DNA of 64,000 nt from JAOPZW01 sp963707695 (GCA_963707695.1 CAVPQY010000004.1:62001-126000); one strand, 5' to 3'. Positions 46,101 to 55,707 are shown, counted from the first letter of the stretch. Notes: a model not told the origin generated them from the letters alone. Program-made: numbers and translations.

Positions 46101-46666
46101 GACAATCCCACGGCGGTGTTCACCGAAGAGATCCTCCGTCCCGAGCTGCAGGATCCCGCCGTCTTCGCCGACGGGGTGCACAACATCGTGGAGGCGCAGC
46201 AGCGGGTCGCCGCGGCCTACTTCACCGACGGCACCATCGACGACTGCTGCCCGCCGCTCCGCGCGCTGATCCGGATCATGGCCTACGGCAGCGTGGACGG
46301 ACGGGACGCGAACCACCCGGAGATCCGCGCGATGTTCACCCGGGAGTCGCTGCTGGCGAGCGACTGGTACCAGGAACGGCTCACCCTCAAGCAGCAGCGC
46401 GACGTCACGCTCTGGGAGCGCCACGTGCGGAGCCTGACCGAGTTTCTGGCGCGCGCCGGCCACCGGGAGGAGGCGGAGCGGCTGGGCATCGGGCGGCGGC
46501 TGGAGCACGCCCGGGCCGAGCTGGACCGGGTCGGCTCGCCGGCGTACCTGCAGGGACTGGTCGGCACCATCGGCGCCGATCCGGTGCACCGGCCGGCGCG
46601 AGGGCGGCCGGGCTGGGCGCGGAGACGGAGCTCGAGCCGGCGACGGCGGGCGCCCGGCGCGACTAG
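43172..46666 (+). CDS. Large protein resembling PPi-type PEP carboxykinase, two frameshifts
   Basis: About 1164 residues after correcting +1 near 45459 (CCC run) and -1 near 46605. I judge it to be the pyrophosphate-dependent PEP carboxykinase type known from Entamoeba and Propionibacterium because of its unusual length and segments such as YNGGRPFKITSRGMEGVMVT and ADNYFGYCKKEVKTQIGYSA. It also has a P-loop-like CTVSGGGKSEISKSL near residue 490, followed by SFDEDMALVDSIF. That enzyme interconverts PEP, Pi, CO2 and oxaloacetate plus PPi. The second lobe begins after VIDGRPTKNPRYLQLRPDM. It is a separate unit downstream of the M24 gene. Recognition is from memory, so the call is moderate. Confidence 0.6.
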   Translation: MDLERSVGLKADGTVALPERQVAVRLLLLKLAAMGAQIPAQLGDQDALHLAGDLFARYREQTRLLSEHLCPADRRIQQYIDRLVAAAGSTERVRLPSDTLILDRYGLARELSLPLDGDVWHNELVSSYRLDNGVLHNPASDRRTTQGVFHVAEGGLPIPADKIRVPLATYLRLLAEALRPPASMLRLPFAAGWPQPVETMVSLLLRPLVCPAVPKVTPEKRNEVRFFVPGGLVSNLDFVESIFGNAGDPNLPANDAGLDVDGWTGTSGCVILAPHLVRLRKKDLGLPHVSAATDDQRASGMCWEDEAEPYNGGRPFKITSRGMEGVMVTILADNYFGYCKKEVKTQIGYSANLVGMAEEEHAGGALAFATVSLGDRFLPEQVKVVSANHRLSEVIGLLGQRATFHEAGYATDTLYPEIHYMPEDMQIDLPRQDVTWQYRGQEQHLKLLPNHIYIHPSGYKVRMLKHRAAPSWRLVGTVPEGAFCHKPCTVSGGGKSEISKSLVDAILPGSFHVRSFDEDMALVDSIFRRDFDGRPIFSPERSLGSVIKLLTPNPAEFAPEVNAWLESIPNHVRALVFVIKRFYRPEWGDDWRSHFSVDIINGAPGHELKYEGRRLVANYLRIGREESGAWRTYKLRQDFVAADKVQMEDDITAAVVVPARRLVGLPGEYDGHPSLKLAQNCEFRLFQRPDDAIHPGLDRQAEEDMAGPALFCSNFEPLQRPEMQQIVEDVTLHDAFTAPMRDHVSSNAQRDGERLLDLLGAPTGDRRPTHQEPPLPAAPPGHGASARPLRGGDGRPAQPPPAAPRAGALPGDQRPLGAAEQPAGGRRPAALRLRADPLPGAARAVHGLCLLAHRHLAQHHGRGVRGRAHQGAVQRPRRHRRPQQRPGRHAAHRLRRVQLGGGVHRAALSGGPRHQPAGAGGLVPALPPRARPSAADRGGAPGAAGGLRLRGANGAGQPAGLPDHGQIRAHLLRPGVRQSHGGVHRRDPPSRAAGSRRLRRRGAQHRGGAAAGRRGLLHRRHHRRLLPAAPRADPDHGLRQRGRTGREPPGDPRDVHPGVAAGERLVPGTAHPQAAARRHALGAPRAEPDRVSGARRPPGGGGAAGHRAAAGARPGRAGPGRLAGVPAGTGRHHRRRSGAPAGARAAGLGAETELEPATAGARRD

Positions 46667-46702
46667 GCGGTGATGGCGGCTCGGATCCAGGGCTAGCCGG
46701 CT

Positions 46703-49277
46703 TCACCTGGCCAGCCAATAGGACACCTTCACCAGGAAGCTGTCGTTGGCCCGCCGGCCGAACAGATCGCCGAGGTCGTCGCGGAACGATCCGTTGCCCT
46801 CCACCGGCGCGGTGTCCTCCCTCCCCTGGCTCCAGACCAGGAACAGCGTCGAGCCGGGACGGTACTCCCACCGGAACACCACGTTGGACCGGAACTGCTG
46901 GAAGTTGAACCCGCCCGGATCGGCGGCGACCTCAGGGTCGCCGTAGGGCCGATACCGGTCGTCGTACGCCTCCGCCCGGGGCTCATCGAGCTCCCGCACG
47001 TCGCTGTAGGTCCCCTTGGAGACGAAGGGGGAGGCGTACACCTGGAGCGACGTATTGGGGGTGAAGGTGTAGCCCAGCCGCCAGGTGAAGCTCAGCGTGC
47101 GCTGCTCCAGGTGGGCGAAGGTGTAGTGCAGCTCGCCGCCCGGATCGGCGAAGGTGCCGAAGTACTGGATGTCGTTCCGGTTCCGGTTGAGGGTCGTGCT
47201 GAGCGAGGTGGTGAAGCGGGTCGAGACCTTGAGATCGAGCTGCGGGGTCACCTCGACCATCTGGGAGCGGCCCTGGTCGGCGAAGCTGAAATTGGCCGAC
47301 ACCGACGGCACCAACGCACGACGGTCGTCCCCTTGAATGGAGATCCAGGGCGAGACGTAGTGATCCTGCCGCACCGCCGGGCCACCGCGGGCACAGCGGT
47401 CGCAGTAGGTGGTCCCCAGCTGCCCCACCGTCCCACCAGTGTGCAGCCACCATCGATTGGTGAACTGGATGTGCACGTTGGTATTGAGGGCCCGCTCGGT
47501 GGGCAGCCCCGCGGCGGTCCAGTATTCCCAATTGTTGAAGTTCCACCGGAGCTGCTGAAAGACCTGATTGGGGGTGTAGAACTGCAGCACGGCCCAGGTG
47601 GTCCAGGCCTGGAAGTCGGCCTGGCGCAGGAAGCCGACGTCGTTGATCTCGAAGCCGGGTGTCCGATACTGGTAGGCGGTCTCGAAGTGAAGCCGGCGGC
47701 CGCCGACCTTGGCGAAGCGGAGCTCGCCGTTGCCGCCGGCGAGCGAGGTCCGGGTGGAGTCGAACTCCAGCGGGCCGTCGGGGCGCTGGTAGAGGTGAAC
47801 CGGATTCTGCTGGGTCAGCGCGATCGCCTCGGCGTCGCCGGCAACCCGGCTCAGGTCGAACGAGCTCGAGACCTCGTACTCCGGGGTGAACCGCCAGCGT
47901 CCGTCCACCCCGCCGGTGTAGGCGCTTCGGTGCAGGTACGCCGCGCTCGCCGGATCGAGGGACCGGTTGACGCCGGTGAGAATGAAGCCGACGCTGCCGG
48001 TGCCCTGGTGGAAGTCCTGGTTGGCCCGCACCACCGCGTAATTCGTGGCCGGCTCGAGCGTGGTCCCGCCGCCGCCGTCGACCCGATCGGTCACCGCGTC
48101 GAGCACGCCGAGCGAGAAGCCGTTCGGGAGGCGTCCGGTCATCTTGGCCGCGCCGACGATGGGGGTCGAGATCGCCGACGGGGGATCCCCGTTCACCCCG
48201 CTCAGCTGGGGATAGCGCCCGATCCGGCGAGAGTAGAAGAGTCCCTCGCCCGTGCTGCAATCCACCACGACCACGCAGTTCACCGTGAAGGTGAACAGAC
48301 CCTTGCCCTCCACGAAGAAGGGCCGCTTCTCGTCGAAGAAGGTCTCGAACGCGGTCAGGTTGAGCTCCGAGGGATCGGCCTCGACCTGCCCGAAGTCGGG
48401 ATTCACCGTCGCGTTGAGCACCAGATTCGAGGCCGGCCGATACTTGAGGTCGCCGCCCGCGGTGACCTTGTTCTCCCGGGTCAGCCCGCCCGCGCCCAGA
48501 TCGGGCACGCTCTTGGTCACCACGTACGGCGTCACCTCGGCGTGTCCCGGTGAAGCCAGGCCGGTGAGGCCGGTGAGCTGGCCGAACTGGGAAGGCAGGC
48601 CGCTGTGGGAGACCCGGTACAGCGGCCAGGTGACGGTCGCGGTGTGGCGCTGGATCACCCGCCAGACCAGGAAACCGAAGGTCCCGCCGGCCTTGGAGGA
48701 GTAGTGGAGCTGGGAGAGCGGGATACGGTACTCCGCGGTCCACCCCAGCGAGTCGATCCGGGTGGCCACGTCCCACACCGCGTCCCAGTTCACGTCCTCG
48801 TCGCCGTCGTTATAGATGGCGTAGTCGGTCTTGACCCCGGCGGGATTGACCGAAAACTCGAAGCCGGTGCGGCGGTCGTGATAGGGATCGAGCATGACCG
48901 TCACGTAGTCCGAGGCGGTCTGGTCGTCCCTCCGGCTGAGCAGGCTCACGATGCTGTCGGGATGGGGATCGAAGGCGCGGACGAAGACGTAGAGATTGTG
49001 CTCGTCGAAGGCGACCCGGGCCTCGGTGCGGCACTTGGGCTCCGCACCCTCGCTCGGCTTCGCCTCGTAGGAACCGGTTCACCGGCGGGGCGCTGGCCCA
49101 GACGGGGTCGGCGCTGCTGCCGTCGAGGACCGGCGGTTCGGCGGTGCGGGTCGCGCGGACCGTCGCGGCGGCCTGGAGCGGCGGGGTTCCCGGCACCTGG
49201 GCCTGCACCAGCAGCAGCATACCGAGCAGCGGTGTCAGCACGAGCCCCCGCACGGGAAGGATGCGAGGGTTAGACAC
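46703..49277 (-). CDS. DUF5916 outer-membrane protein, +1 frameshift near 49073
   Basis: About 857 residues after correction. A signal-like start (LTPLLGMLLLVQAQ) leads to a carbohydrate-binding CBM9-like N-domain (EPPVLDGSSADPVWASAPPV). The frame breaks at NRF; removing one C restores YEAKPSEGAEPKCRTEARVA and FDEHNLYVFVRAFDPHPDSI. The remaining DUF5916 part has FNPDFGQVEAD-type text (LNATVNPDFGQVEADPSELN), FFDEKRPFFVEGKGLF and ends in an aromatic strand typical of barrels. The family is an outer-membrane beta-barrel of unknown role. GTG 49277 is chosen as start; it lies 38 nt after the galactokinase stop. Confidence 0.83.
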
Positions 49278-49314
49278 CGTGGAGAACGGGAAGGTTGGAC
49301 GGCGGCCGCGAATC

Positions 49315-50457
49315 CTACGGCATGAGGTCGAGACGCATGCCGGCCGAGGCGCCGGTGGACCAGGGCTGGGGAGCCGGTCCGAAGCGGCGGGCCAGGTGCT
49401 CGCTCGCGGCCGTGGCGGCACCCTCGCCGACTGGCTTCGCCGCGAGCATGATCACCGAGCCGCCCCATCCCGCTCCGGTGAGCCGGGCACCCAGCGCGCC
49501 GTGCTCGAGCGCGGCCTCGACCAGTGCGTCGGCCTGGGCCACGGAGCACTCGTAGTCATCCCGCAGCGACTCGTGACCCTCGATCATGAGCCGGCCGACT
49601 TCGGCGAGGTCGCCGCGGTCCAGCGCGGTGGCGGCGCGACGGGTGCGCGCGGTCTCGCTGACCACGTGACGGACGCGGCGGTCGAGCGGCGGCGGCAGCT
49701 CGGTCATGACATCGGACAGCGCCTCGGGCTCGAGTCCGGCGAGCGCCGGCAGCGACGGAAAGCGCCGGCGGCAGATCTCCAGCGCGCGCTCGCATTCGGC
49801 CCGGCGCGCGTTGTAGCCACCGTCGGCCAGCGAGTGGTCCACGCCGGTGGACAGGATCCAGGTGCGGAAACCGAGCGGGACCTCCCGGCGAGCGCCGGTG
49901 TCGGTCTCGAGCAGGAGGGCCCGGCCGGCCGTCGCGTGGGCCACGACCGTCTGGTCCATGCGGCCACAACGCACTCCGACGTAGTCGTGCTCGGCGCGGT
50001 AGGCCGCATCGGCGGCCGCGTCGCCATCGAGGCGGCGTCCGGTCAGCGCGGTGAGGGCAGCCGCCGCGGCAAGCGCGAGCGCCGCGGACGATGAGAGCCC
50101 CGCGCCGGCCGGAAGATCGGACACCACAGCCAGCTGCGCCCCCTCCGGTGCCTGGTGCCGCGCCCGGAGCTCCCGGTCCACCCCCAGGACGTAATCGGTC
50201 CAGTCGCCGCGGCGAGGTCCGGGCTCGCGCCGGACTGGTTGCCCGCCCAAGGCGGCGCTCCAGAGCCAGTAGCCCGTCGCGGCACCCGCGGCGATCCAGG
50301 TCCGCCGTTCTATGGCGAAGGGGAGCACCGGGCCGCCGTTGTAATCCAGATGCTCGCCGATGAGGTTGACCCGCCCAGGGGCGGACGCGACCACGGTAGG
50401 CAGCGTGCCGAAGGTCCGCTGAAAGGAGGAGACGACCCGGTCGAGGTCCAGCGCCAT
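49315..50457 (-). CDS. galK: Galactokinase
   Basis: A 380-residue GHMP kinase. Motifs in order: PGRVNLIGEHLDYN near residue 28 (galactose and ATP contact, family signature), PAGAGLSSSAALALAAA near 115 (ATP phosphate loop) and GARLTGAGWGGSVIML near 332. The catalytic Asp of the CGRMDQTV segment near 165 is present. It phosphorylates galactose at C1 as the first step of the Leloir pathway. No other Leloir genes are in the window; the nearest gene downstream encodes a CBM9/DUF5916 protein. Confidence 0.93.
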   Translation of the reverse strand: MALDLDRVVSSFQRTFGTLPTVVASAPGRVNLIGEHLDYNGGPVLPFAIERRTWIAAGAATGYWLWSAALGGQPVRREPGPRRGDWTDYVLGVDRELRARHQAPEGAQLAVVSDLPAGAGLSSSAALALAAAAALTALTGRRLDGDAAADAAYRAEHDYVGVRCGRMDQTVVAHATAGRALLLETDTGARREVPLGFRTWILSTGVDHSLADGGYNARRAECERALEICRRRFPSLPALAGLEPEALSDVMTELPPPLDRRVRHVVSETARTRRAATALDRGDLAEVGRLMIEGHESLRDDYECSVAQADALVEAALEHGALGARLTGAGWGGSVIMLAAKPVGEGAATAASEHLARRFGPAPQPWSTGASAGMRLDLMP

Positions 50458-50539
50458 GGGGGCAAGATACGGCGGTCCGCATGTCCGGTGGCGGGCGCCG
50501 GCTGCGTATCCCTGGGTGTTCCCCTACCCAGGAGGCCCG

Positions 50540-51955
50540 ATGACTCGATGGACACCCGATCCCACGTTCTACCCCACCGCCCTGGACGCGATGCGGGCGC
50601 CGCCCGAGACCCTCGCCTACGTCGTGCTGCTCGGCACCGACGGCGTGACCCGCGATGCCATCGGGGTGGTTGACACCGATCCGACCTCGCCGAGCTACGG
50701 GGAGCTGGTCGAGCGGGTGGACTTCCCCAACGCGGGCAACGAGCTCCACCACCTGGGCTGGAACGCCTGCAGCTCGCACCTCTGTCCCTGGGCCTCCAAC
50801 GCCCACGCCGAGCGCCGCTACCTGATCGTGCCCGGCACCGCCTCGTCCCGGATCCACGTGCTCGACACCGGCCCCGATCCGCGGCGCCCCGAGCTGGTCA
50901 AGGTGATCGAGCCCGAGGAGCTGGCGCGCACGGTGGGCTACTCGGCGCCGCACACGGTGCATTGCGGCCCCGACGGCATCTATCTGAACGGCCTCGGCAG
51001 CACCGGCGGCGACGGTCCGGGCGGACTCTTCACCCTCGACCACCAGACCTTCGAGCCCCGCGAGCGCTGGGAGCGCGACCGCGGTCCCCAGCATCTGGCC
51101 TACGACTTCGCCTGGCACCTCGGGCAGGACACTCTGATCACCAGCGAGTGGGGCACGCCCAACATGGTGAAGGACGGGGTCAACCCCGAGCTCCTGCTGG
51201 CGGGCAAGTACGGCCACGCGCTCCATGTCTGGGACCTGCGCAAGCGCCGCCATCTCCAGACGCTCGACCTCGGCGCCCAGCACCAGATGGTGCTCGAGCT
51301 CCGGCCGGCCCGCGACCCTCGGCGCGCCTACGGCTTCGCCTGCGTGGTGATCTCGCTGGAGGACCTGAGCTCCTCGATCTGGCTCTGGTATCTCGACCCC
51401 GAGAGCATCGGCGGCCAGCGGGAGTGGAAGGCGCGGAAGGTGATCACCATTCCCGCCGAGCCGGCGGACCCGGCCGACCTCCCGCCGCTGCTGCAGGGCT
51501 TCAAGGCGGTGCCGCCGCTGGTGACCGACATCAACCTGTCCCTGGACGACCGCTGGCTCTACGTGTCCTGCTGGGGCACCGGCGAGCTCCGGCGGTACGA
51601 CGTGAGCGATCCCTTCAAGCCGGTGTTCGCGGGCTCGATTCACCTCGGCGGGATCGTGCGGCGTACCGCGCACCCGAAGCGGCCCGACCAGCCGCTCAAC
51701 GGCGGACCCCAGATGGTCGAAGTGAGCCGGGACGGGCGACGGGTGTACCTGACCAACTCGCTGTTCACCCCGTGGGATCGGCAGTTCTATCCCGACGGGA
51801 TCCGGGGCTGGATGGCCAAGATCGACGTGGACCCGAGCGGCGTCATGGCGCTCGATCCGCGCTTCCTGACGGAGACCGGCGACCGGCTTCGTCCCCACCA
51901 GGTCAAGCTGGCCGGAGGGGACGCGTCCTCCGACTCGTTCTGCTTCGCCGCATGA
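50540..51955 (+). CDS. SBP56-family selenium-binding protein / methanethiol oxidase
   Basis: A 471-residue protein matching the SELENBP1/MtoX family: LHHLGWNACSSHLCPWASNA near residue 70 with the conserved cysteine pair, APHTVHCGPDGIYLNGLG near 140 and SLLDRWLY-type blade repeats (NLSLDDRWLYVSCWGTGELR near 330). The bacterial enzyme is a copper-dependent periplasmic or cytoplasmic methanethiol oxidase, giving formaldehyde, H2O2 and H2S. No signal peptide is seen here. The ATG follows AGGAGG. The stop overlaps the next membrane-protein start by ATGA. Confidence 0.9.
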   Translation: MTRWTPDPTFYPTALDAMRAPPETLAYVVLLGTDGVTRDAIGVVDTDPTSPSYGELVERVDFPNAGNELHHLGWNACSSHLCPWASNAHAERRYLIVPGTASSRIHVLDTGPDPRRPELVKVIEPEELARTVGYSAPHTVHCGPDGIYLNGLGSTGGDGPGGLFTLDHQTFEPRERWERDRGPQHLAYDFAWHLGQDTLITSEWGTPNMVKDGVNPELLLAGKYGHALHVWDLRKRRHLQTLDLGAQHQMVLELRPARDPRRAYGFACVVISLEDLSSSIWLWYLDPESIGGQREWKARKVITIPAEPADPADLPPLLQGFKAVPPLVTDINLSLDDRWLYVSCWGTGELRRYDVSDPFKPVFAGSIHLGGIVRRTAHPKRPDQPLNGGPQMVEVSRDGRRVYLTNSLFTPWDRQFYPDGIRGWMAKIDVDPSGVMALDPRFLTETGDRLRPHQVKLAGGDASSDSFCFAA

Positions 51956-52593
51956 CCGGCGTCGGCGCCGAGGCGGCGCTGGTGGGACTCGGCGCCGTGC
52001 ACGGACTCAACCCGGGGATGGGCTGGCTCTTCGCCGTCGCCCTGGGGCTGCAGGAGCGGAGCCGGCGCGCGCTCTGGCGCGCGCTGCCTCCGCTGGCGCT
52101 GGGGCATGCCGGGGCGATCGCCCTGGCGGTGGCCGTGGCGGCGGGCCTGGGGCACGCCATGCCGGCCCGGGAGCTGCGCTGGGCCGTCGCGGTCGCGCTG
52201 GTGGGGCTGGGTGTGCTCCGCCTGGTGCGCCACGGCCACCCGCGGGGAGGCTTTCGCGTCGGTGGGCGCGATCTCGCGCTCTGGTCGCTGCTCATGGCCA
52301 CGGCGCACGGGGCCGGGATCATGGTCTTGCCTCTGGTCCTTCCGTCGAGCGGGACGCCGGCCGGTCACGCGGCCCACGCGGGCATTCTGCTGGCCGGTGT
52401 GGGCACCGGGCTCCCGCCGGGCTGCGAGGCCACCATGCTGCACACGGCCGGCTACCTGGGCGTGACGATGATCCTGGCGGTGCTGGTCTACGAGCGGCTC
52501 GGCGTCGGCGTGCTCCGGCGGGCCTGGGTCAACCTCGACCTGGTGTGGGCGGGGGCGTTGATCCTGACGGGGGCGCTCACGGCGCTGCTTTGA
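51952..52593 (+). CDS. Histidine-bearing multi-helix membrane protein, unknown function
   Basis: A 213-residue protein with about six hydrophobic helices. Histidines sit inside or next to helices in LVGLGAVHGLNPGMGWLFAV near residue 10, LPPLALGHAGAIALAV, LMATAHGAGIMVLPLV near 118 and MLHTAGYLG. The first resembles the HxxxPxH helix of NiCoT/UreH-like metal transporters, but the fully conserved HX4DH is absent. It is translationally coupled to the SBP56 gene (ATGA overlap). Since SBP56 enzymes need copper, a metal delivery or uptake role is attractive, but only inferred. Confidence 0.7.
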   Translation: MTGVGAEAALVGLGAVHGLNPGMGWLFAVALGLQERSRRALWRALPPLALGHAGAIALAVAVAAGLGHAMPARELRWAVAVALVGLGVLRLVRHGHPRGGFRVGGRDLALWSLLMATAHGAGIMVLPLVLPSSGTPAGHAAHAGILLAGVGTGLPPGCEATMLHTAGYLGVTMILAVLVYERLGVGVLRRAWVNLDLVWAGALILTGALTALL

Positions 52594-52611
52594 AAGACCA
52601 TCATCACACTC

Positions 52612-52874
52612 GCTCCACGTGGCTATCGAAGGCTGTACGGTAGGGTTCACGGGATTGACCGCCCCGGTCCCGACCTGCAGCTTCAACCGGTTCGCCGGCA
52701 TCCATACTGGATGCGGAAAGAACGCCATGTGAGCCTTCCTGCCCTCGGCTCCGATCACGTCTTCTTCGCCCGCGTTTGCGGGCCTCGCCCTCCGCATAGC
52801 TCGGGCGCGTCACCGCCGAGCGCCCTTCAGCACCTCGTCGTTCTCGCGGTCCTCACTCACAAGGGAGGTCTCGT
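52612..52874 (+). promoter_or_regulatory. Structured leader before the Cache-domain gene
   Basis: This non-coding stretch holds three separate hairpins: GCATCCA-TAC-TGGATGC (52698-52714), GCCCGC-GTTT-GCGGGC (52768-52783) and GGGCGC/GCGCCC (52803-52825), then a GGGAGG ribosome site before ATG 52875. It does not match any riboswitch consensus I know. It may be a cis-regulatory RNA. Confidence 0.35.
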
Positions 52875-53264
52875 ATGCGCACACGGCACGGGGTAACCGG
52901 GCGAGCCGGTCGGGTCATCGGTGCGATGCTGGTGTGGGTTCTGGCGGCCGTGCTCCTGGCGATGGCGTACGCGGAGCGCTCGCACGCGGCGGTGCAACCC
53001 GCGGACAAGCTGGACGCGACGATCTTCTCGTACGACGGGACCGATTTCATCCGCAGCAAGACGACGCTGGTCACGGCTGACGGCAAGTCGGCCGCCAACA
53101 CCAAGCTCGACCACGAGACGGCCGCCTACAAGGCGCTGACGGGGAAGCACTCGTACGTGGGGGAGGTGACGGTGTTCGGCAAGAAGTACGACGCCGACTA
53201 CGCCCCGCTCGTCAGTGACGACGGCAAGCTGACCGGCGCCCTCTTCGTCGCGGTCCCGAAGTAG
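52875..53264 (+). CDS. Stand-alone single-Cache-domain protein
   Basis: A 129-residue protein. An N-terminal helix (about 15-33, IGAMLVWVLAAVLLAMAYAE) acts as signal or anchor. The mature part is one sCache-like sensor module: LDATIFSYDGTDFIRSKTTL, then KALTGKHSYVGEVTVFGKKY, and DDGKLTGALFVAVP. This matches the ligand-binding Cache segment of chemoreceptors and histidine kinases, but no signalling domain follows. It could be a periplasmic sensor passing its state to a partner. A GGGAGG site lies 5 nt before the ATG. Confidence 0.78.
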   Translation: MRTRHGVTGRAGRVIGAMLVWVLAAVLLAMAYAERSHAAVQPADKLDATIFSYDGTDFIRSKTTLVTADGKSAANTKLDHETAAYKALTGKHSYVGEVTVFGKKYDADYAPLVSDDGKLTGALFVAVPK

Positions 53265-53298
53265 CGATATCGGCTCGGCCGCCGGGCCGCGGGCAGGC

Positions 53299-55533
53299 TC
53301 AGGCCAGGTTCAGCTTCGCGAGCAGGGCCCGGAAGCGGGGATGCTCCTTGATCGGCGCGAAGAGAAACGAGCCCTTGATCCCGAAGATGCCGCCGGCCCG
53401 TTCGCCGTAGGCCCGCTCCAGCCAGTCGAGCGCCCGTTCGTAGTCGCCCAGGCCGGTGTAGACGTAGGCCAGGTGATAGGGTGAGACATAGCGGACCTGC
53501 GAGAGCTCCTCGAGCTCCCGCAGGATCCGGCGTGCCGGCTCGGTCTGCCCCACGCGGGCGTAGGCCTGGCCCGAGCTGCCCACGGTACAGGGTGTTGTCC
53601 GGCGAGAGCTCCACGGCGCGACGCAGCGCGGCGATCCCTTCCTCGCTTCGCCCCGACAGCAGGTGGACCCACCCGAGGGTGGCGTGGGCCAGGGGCAGGT
53701 ACGGCTCGACCGCGAGCACCCGGGTGACCGCGCGCAGCGCCTCGTCATACCGCCCCGCCCGCAGGTACGTAGTCACCAGGTCCATGCGGTGCTTCAGCGG
53801 GTCCAGCTCGTGGGCCCTGCGCTGGGCCTCGAGCGCCTCGTCGTAGCGTTCCTGCGCCGAGAGCAGCAGGCCGTAGATGTCGTAGACGTCGCCACTGTTG
53901 GGGTTGAGCTCGATCGCGAGCTTGAGCTCCGCCTCCGCCCCTGCCCAGTCGTAGTCGCAGACGTACTTGAGGTGCCCCAGGGCGGCGTGCGCCTCGGCGA
54001 GCCGGGGCTCGAGCTCCAGCGCCCGGGCGGTCGCGCGCTTGGCGCGGGCAAAGGCCTCGTCCGGCGGAAGCTCCCCCACGACGCCCAGGCCGATGTCGGT
54101 GTACGCCTTTGCCAGCGCCGCATGAGCCAGGGCGTACGCCGGATCCCGGCCGACGGCATCCTCCAGATAGGACAGCCCCAGCTTCACCCCTTCCCCGGTC
54201 CACCGGTGGATGCAATGCTGTCCCTGGAGGTAGAGCTGGTAGGCCTCCACGTCCGCGGTGGGCTCCTTCCGGATCTCCCGACGCTCCTCGTGGGACAGCT
54301 CGGCCTCGAGCGCGGTCGCGATCTGCAGCGCCACGTCGCTCTGGATCGCGAAGATGTCGGTCAGCTCGCGATCGTAGGTCTCGGACCAGAGGTGCCGGTC
54401 CGATTCGACGTCGATCAGCTGGGAGACGATCCGCACCCGCGTTCCCGCCCGCCGGACGCTGCCCTCGAGCAGCGTGGTCACGTCCAGGATCTCACCGATT
54501 TCCCGCAGGCTCCGGTCGCGCTGCTTGAACCGCATCACCGACCCGCGCCCGATCACCCGCAGCGACCGGATCTTGGAGAGCTGGGCGATCACGTCCTCGG
54601 TGATCCCGTCGGCGAAGAACTCGTTCTCCGGATCAGGGCTGAGATTGCTGAAGGGCAGGACGGCGACCGACGCGGCCGCCGACCGCGACGCGGCCGGAGC
54701 GCTCAGCGCCTGCGCAAAGGCGGCGGCCGTCGGGAACCGGTCGGCCGGCGAGCGGGCCAGGGACCGCTGAATCGCCGCCTCCACCGAGGCGGGCACCGCC
54801 GGCCGGATCCGCCGGATCCCCTGGGCCTGGGTGGTGAAGCGCTTCACGATGATCGCCTGCGCGGTGGGGCCGGTGAACGGCGGCTCTCCCGCGAGCAGCT
54901 CGTACAGCACGCAGCCCAGGCTGTAGACGTCGCTCCGGGCGTCGAGGTCGCGCTCGCCCGAGGCCTGCTCCGGGCTCATGTAGTGGGGCGTGCCCAGCAT
55001 GAGGCCGGTCCCGGTCAGCCGCGGGTCGGCATCGGTCTTGGCCGCCAGAGCGATGCCGAAGTCGGTCACCATCGCCACCCCTTCGTGCAGCAGGATGTTC
55101 TCCGGCTTGACGTCGCGGTGGATCAGCCCGTGGGCGTGGGCGTGCTCCAGGGCCGCGGCCACCTGCCGGATGACGGTGAGTGGCGTCCTCGACCGGAAGC
55201 TGCCGCTCCCGCGCCAGCCGTTGGCGCAGGTTTTCCCCCCGAACGTACGGCATCACGTAGAAGAGGAGGCCGGCGGCCTCGCCCGAGTCGTACAGGGGCA
55301 GGATGTGGGGATGGGTGAGCCCGGCGGCGATCCGGATCTCCCGGGCGAAGCGCTCCGCGCCGAGGATCGAGCCCAGCTCCGGCCGGATGACCTTGAGCGC
55401 CACCTTGCGGTGGTGCTTGAGATCGTCGGCGAGGTAGACGGTCGCCATCCCGCCGCGCCCGAGCTCGCGCTCCAGGGTGTAGCGGTCGGCGAGGGCAGCG
55501 AGAGAGGCGGGTGAGCTGATCGGGGTCGGCCAC
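53299..55533 (-). CDS. Soluble Ser/Thr kinase with TolB/FlgO-like and TPR regions, three +1 frameshifts
   Basis: About 743 residues after removing single bases near 55503, 55182 and 53578. The GTG at 55533 starts VADPDQLTRLS, then AALADRYTLERELGRGGMAT. The kinase has VALKVIRP, HRDVKPENIL and DFGIAL, and the activation region ends in GTPHYMSPEQASGE. Unlike the kinase at 8466, no transmembrane helix follows: the FlgO/TolB-like part (SVAVLPFSNLSPDPENEFFA) starts directly at about residue 275. TPR repeats then fill the C-terminus, ending in GIFGIKGSFLFAPIKEHPRF. All kinase residues are present, so it would be active if the frames are restored. It is likely cytoplasmic. Confidence 0.83.
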
Positions 55534-55707
55534 GTTCCAAGGTACGGCGGTTGGAGGGGTTCGCAACGGGTCCGAGGGGAAGATAAGGCGTTGTGGAGGT
55601 GGAAGTTGGTCCTGGTGATCGGGAGGTGATACCGGCGTGACGCCGACAACCGGCTCTCACGGACGGGCCAAGCTCGCCGTGTACACTCCGGCTGATCGAC
55701 GAGTATC

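Noticed and set aside
49556..51898. 780-codon minus-strand frame across galK and SBP56
   Set aside because: Runs through the galactokinase gene in a wrong frame and opposite to SBP56; no recognisable domain.
52594..52797. Minus-strand peptide reading through the Cache leader (MAFFPHPVWMPANRLKL..)
   Set aside because: No ribosome site, continues into antisense of the 51952 gene, and the region forms RNA hairpins on the plus strand; more likely non-coding.
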